A stretch of DNA of 64,000 bases from Taishania sp965247975. GTDB taxonomy: Bacteria > Bacteroidota > Bacteroidia > Flavobacteriales_D > Crocinitomicaceae. Positions within the stretch are counted from its first letter, which is position 1. The number at the start of each line of letters is the position of its first letter. The notes under the pieces were generated by a model, which was not told the origin of the DNA, ran no database searches, and saw only the letters and a program-made list of their open reading frames with translations. Position numbers and translations under genes: made by a program. The stretch spans positions 3,348,001 through 3,412,000 of the forward strand of contig OZ252050.1 in NCBI GenBank assembly GCA_965247975.1, written 5' to 3'. Below, one piece after another: positions 61,208 through 64,000 of the stretch.

Positions 61208-63253
61208 ATGAAATATCAAACGAAACATATGCAAAGCTTTAAATTATTTGCAATTATTGCAGCAGGATCATTGATTATTGCGTCATGTGGAAAGGAATCT
61301 TCCAATGCTACAGGATGGAATTACAACAATCCAAAAACAGGTGGTTTTCAGAAAGTTCCTTATGTGGATCAAGAAACAGGACCTGGACTTGTAATGATCG
61401 AAGGTGGTACTTTTACCATGGGACAATCTGAAGATGATGTGATGTATGATTGGAACAATCGCCCAGCGAAAGTTACTGTTTCCTCTTTTTACATGGATCA
61501 GACGGAAGTGACTAATTTTCACTGGTGTGAGTATTTGTATTGGATTGGTCGTGCTTATGGCGGAACATATCCATTAGTTGTGAAAAACGCATTGCCAGAT
61601 ACTTTGTGCTGGAGATCTCCTTTGTCATTTAATGAAAAATTTGTGGATTACTATTTGCGTCATCCTGCGTACAGAGACTATCCAGTTGTTGGAGTTTCTT
61701 GGTTACAAGCAAATGATTACTGCAAATGGAGAACGGACCGTGTGAATGAGTTTATCCTAATTCGTGAAGGTGTTCTTAAATACAATATCGAACAACAAAA
61801 TGCTGAAACATTTAATACTGATTCTTATTATGCTGGTCAGTATTCCGAAGCAGTGAAGAAAAACGTACAAGATTTAGATCCATCTAAACGAAACGGTAAA
61901 AAATTAGGTACACGTATCATTCGTATGGAAGATGGAATGATGCTGCCACGCTACAGACTGCCGACAGAAGCTGAATGGGAATTTGCTGCACTTGGCTTAA
62001 TTGGGAATCTCGAGGTTGGAACTGAAAACATTAGTGATCGTCGATTTTATCCTTGGAATGGTCACTGGGTGCGTCAAGACGATAAAGAATTTACTGGACA
62101 AATTCGCGCTAACTTTGTTCGTGGACAAGGTGACTACATGGGAGTTGCAGGAAGCTTGAACGATGGAGCTGATATTACGGCACCTGTTGAATCTTATTGG
62201 CCAAATGACTATGGTTTGTATCACATGGCTGGTAATGTTTCTGAATGGGTATTGGATACTTATCGTCCACTTTCTTCTGAAGATTTTGATGAATTTAGAC
62301 CTTTTAGAGGGAATGTTTTTCAAACGAAATTGTTGAATAACGAAGGAGCGATTGAGTTGAAAAATCAACAAGTTGAATACGATGTTCATGGAATGAAGGA
62401 GTACTTAAATGAATTTGAAAGAATTCGTTTCCAAAGAGTTTCTGCTTCTAAGCACGATCCTTATGATACTGTAATACCTCCTGGATTGTCTTCAACTGTT
62501 GGATCTCGTAACCCTGTAAGAGCAGGCTCTGCTCCAGATCCTTACTTCGTGTCTCATGGTAAAGTGAAAGATTCAATCGAACTTGGTTTGTTACGTTCTA
62601 TCAATTCAGTATTAGATCGTGCCATTGGATATAAAAATGATAAATATTTCACAGAGGCTTCTGCTTTGATTCAAGATGAATTGTTTGATGGGATTTTCGC
62701 TGATGAATTACGTGAAGGTCCAGATGGTGAGGAGTATGCATTTGAAGTAATTTCTATGCTTCGTGAAGGATTTACCGATTTTATCGTTGATACTCCAGGT
62801 AAATTGAAGTACAGAAATGTAACAGAAGAAGAAAACATCGGACGTTTGAATTACCGTAAAGATGACTACATCGATTATTTAGATGGTGATATTGAAAGTT
62901 CACGTAACTATAATAATGACGATTATAAAAACAAAGTAAATCAAGCGAACCGTAATCCTAACTTGGCAATGTATCAAAGTGAATACGAAGAGTATGATTT
63001 GGATGGTGGTGCTTTGTTGCCAGGAGGTGAAAACAGAACTGCTTGGCCAACTACATTAATCTCTGATAAATCTAAAGTTTACAAAGGTGGATCTTGGAAA
63101 GATAGAGCATATTGGTTAGTAGCTGCAAATCGCAGATACTTAGATGAAAATCAATCAATGGCTACACTTGGATTCCGTTGTGCAATGGATAGAATTGGAA
63201 GCCCCGTTGGAATGAACTATGGCGAGAAAAAGAAGAAAAAGAAGAAAAAATAA
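61208..63253 (+). CDS. gldJ: Gliding/T9SS lipoprotein GldJ
   Basis: A 681-residue lipoprotein (lipobox LIIASC) with an FGE-sulfatase-like domain: TGPGLVMIEGGTFTMGQ at about residue 59, FYMDQTEVTNFHW, PVVGVSWLQANDYCKW, RLPTEAEWEFAA, and near the C-terminus VYKGGSWKDRAYWLVAANRRY and LGFRCAMDR. Sequence (TGWNYNNPKTGGF) matches GldJ rather than GldK. F. johnsoniae GldJ is about 561 residues; here extra sequence lies in the middle (about 400-590). The C-terminus ends in eight Lys. The porP gene is upstream and murF downstream, the order I recall for gldJ-murF in flavobacteria. Confidence 0.92.
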   Translation: MKYQTKHMQSFKLFAIIAAGSLIIASCGKESSNATGWNYNNPKTGGFQKVPYVDQETGPGLVMIEGGTFTMGQSEDDVMYDWNNRPAKVTVSSFYMDQTEVTNFHWCEYLYWIGRAYGGTYPLVVKNALPDTLCWRSPLSFNEKFVDYYLRHPAYRDYPVVGVSWLQANDYCKWRTDRVNEFILIREGVLKYNIEQQNAETFNTDSYYAGQYSEAVKKNVQDLDPSKRNGKKLGTRIIRMEDGMMLPRYRLPTEAEWEFAALGLIGNLEVGTENISDRRFYPWNGHWVRQDDKEFTGQIRANFVRGQGDYMGVAGSLNDGADITAPVESYWPNDYGLYHMAGNVSEWVLDTYRPLSSEDFDEFRPFRGNVFQTKLLNNEGAIELKNQQVEYDVHGMKEYLNEFERIRFQRVSASKHDPYDTVIPPGLSSTVGSRNPVRAGSAPDPYFVSHGKVKDSIELGLLRSINSVLDRAIGYKNDKYFTEASALIQDELFDGIFADELREGPDGEEYAFEVISMLREGFTDFIVDTPGKLKYRNVTEEENIGRLNYRKDDYIDYLDGDIESSRNYNNDDYKNKVNQANRNPNLAMYQSEYEEYDLDGGALLPGGENRTAWPTTLISDKSKVYKGGSWKDRAYWLVAANRRYLDENQSMATLGFRCAMDRIGSPVGMNYGEKKKKKKKK

Positions 63254-63272
63254 ATTATAATATTTAGTTTTA

Positions 63273-63304
63273 AGTCCATCTATTCGTAGGTGGACTTTTT
63301 TTAT
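63273..63304 (+). terminator. Intrinsic terminator between gldJ and murF
   Basis: AGTCCA (63273-63278) pairs with TGGACT (63291-63296), with CTA/TAG extending the stem, followed by a run of T. It ends 9 nt before the murF ATG. Confidence 0.85.
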
Positions 63305-63313
63305 GCAATAACT

Positions 63314-64000
63314 ATGGATTTTGAACTTTTTTATACAACCTCTGGCGTTTGCACAGACACACGAAAAATAACTCCTGATTGTCTTTTCATTTGCCTCAAA
63401 GGTGACAATTTTAATGGCAATACCTTCGCCTCAAAAGCACTGGAGCAAGGTGCTAAATATGTAGTTGTTGACGAAGCAGCATACGCATCACACGATTCTA
63501 TTTTCCTAGTTGATGATTCACTTAAATTTCTTCAAGATCTTGCTTCGTATCATCGTGCCAAGTTTGATATTCCAGTCATTGGAATAACAGGAAGCAATGG
63601 GAAAACGAGTACCAAGGAACTAATCAATGCTGTGCTTAGTCAAAAGTTTAATGTTTTGGCGACAATTGGAAATTTAAACAATCATATCGGCGTGCCTTTG
63701 ACTTTACTTCGAATGACCAAAGAGCACGAAATAGCTATCATCGAAATGGGAGCAAATAAATTCAAGGACATTGCTGAATTGTGTGCCATTGCATCGCCAA
63801 ATTATGGAATAATCACGAATATCGGTAAAGCGCATCTTGAAGGATTTCTCAATTTCGATGGCGTGCTCAAAACGAAACGTGAGCTTTATGAATCAGTACA
63901 GCAAAATCAAGGAAAAATCATTTTCAATAGTGATGACGAAGTACTTATAAATGCGCTTCCAAATGGCATTCAAACGAGGTCTTATGGAACTTCCAACAAA
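63314..64000 (+). CDS. murF: UDP-MurNAc-tripeptide-D-Ala-D-Ala ligase MurF (3' end outside window)
   Basis: Adds D-Ala-D-Ala to the UDP-linked muropeptide in the cytoplasm. The first 229 of about 430 residues are visible. The N-terminal Mur-ligase domain (SGVCTDTRKITPDCLFICLKG) and the ATP-binding P-loop GITGSNGKTSTKE near residue 95, followed by NLNNHIGVPLTLL and EMGANKFKDI, are diagnostic. The ATG at 63314 begins MDFELFYTTSG. A terminator ends just 9 nt upstream. Confidence 0.95.
   Translation, partial: MDFELFYTTSGVCTDTRKITPDCLFICLKGDNFNGNTFASKALEQGAKYVVVDEAAYASHDSIFLVDDSLKFLQDLASYHRAKFDIPVIGITGSNGKTSTKELINAVLSQKFNVLATIGNLNNHIGVPLTLLRMTKEHEIAIIEMGANKFKDIAELCAIASPNYGIITNIGKAHLEGFLNFDGVLKTKRELYESVQQNQGKIIFNSDDEVLINALPNGIQTRSYGTSNK

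Noticed and set aside
61208..63253. GldK (PorK) instead of GldJ
   Set aside because: The PorP gene upstream would fit the porP-porK order, but the N-terminal TGWNYNNPKTGGF region and the following murF match GldJ.

Overview
The window comes from a low-GC, AT-rich member of the Bacteroidota, most likely a flavobacterium in the broad sense (order Flavobacteriales; a Crocinitomicaceae-like lineage is possible but inferred). The grounds are: a type IX secretion (T9SS) locus carrying porV, porU, a porP/sprF gene, gldJ and murF; several secreted proteins ending in the T9SS type A sorting domain; Porin_10-like, TonB-dependent and PorE-like envelope proteins; a long SecA; gene starts without Shine-Dalgarno sites; and Bacteroidota promoters (-33 TTTG, 19-nt spacer, -7 TAnnTTTG) in front of several genes. 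There is no rRNA, no CRISPR array, no insertion sequence and no prophage. Most of the window is ordinary chromosome.

Layout. 1-3.9 kb: the 5' part of fabG (minus strand), then a 1-kb gap holding two nearly identical small transcription units (promoter, about 70-nt RNA, GC-rich hairpin), then an outer-membrane porin, rpsT and two identical tRNA-Glu genes. 4-12 kb: proS with a small partner gene, a low-complexity lipoprotein coupled to an OmpP1/FadL-like protein, a conserved protein of unknown function, a VOC protein and a glucosaminidase/LysM protein. 12-16.8 kb: secA, a DUF2520 protein and a KdsC-like phosphatase. 16.8-22.3 kb: a minus-strand run of thiolase, lipoprotein, outer-membrane protein and T9SS cargo with 4-nt overlaps. 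22.4-30.9 kb: a TPR protein, a PorE-like OmpA protein, a GxxExxY protein followed by an unusual CTTTGCG hairpin, a GlcD-type oxidase, a glycosyltransferase, a T9SS cargo gene, and a decayed second copy of the glycosyltransferase tail.

30.9-38.6 kb: a minus-strand cluster of lamin-tail T9SS protein, TonB receptor, secreted endonuclease I and a two-gene 5'-nucleotidase. It looks like a pathway for digesting extracellular nucleic acid and recovering phosphate and nucleosides. 38.8-52 kb: small envelope proteins, a parvulin-like protein, an ABC ATPase with a large membrane partner, an HTH-pentapeptide fusion, a serine hydrolase, an SF1 helicase and a Fic protein. 52-64 kb: bioF, bioB, ispF, porV and porU on the minus strand; porP/sprF, gldJ and the 5' part of murF on the plus strand.

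The genes form a coherent envelope theme. SecA exports proteins across the inner membrane. PorU and PorV process and anchor T9SS cargo, PorP/SprF and GldJ belong to the secretion and gliding machinery, and at least four cargo proteins encoded here (16765-18213, 28917-30617, 32595-34760, 37575-38570) carry the matching C-terminal signal. The most novel items are the twin small-RNA units at 0.76-1.17 kb, the duplicated glycosyltransferase tail flanking a T9SS cargo gene, and the nuclease/nucleotidase/TonB cluster with its palindrome-rich leader.
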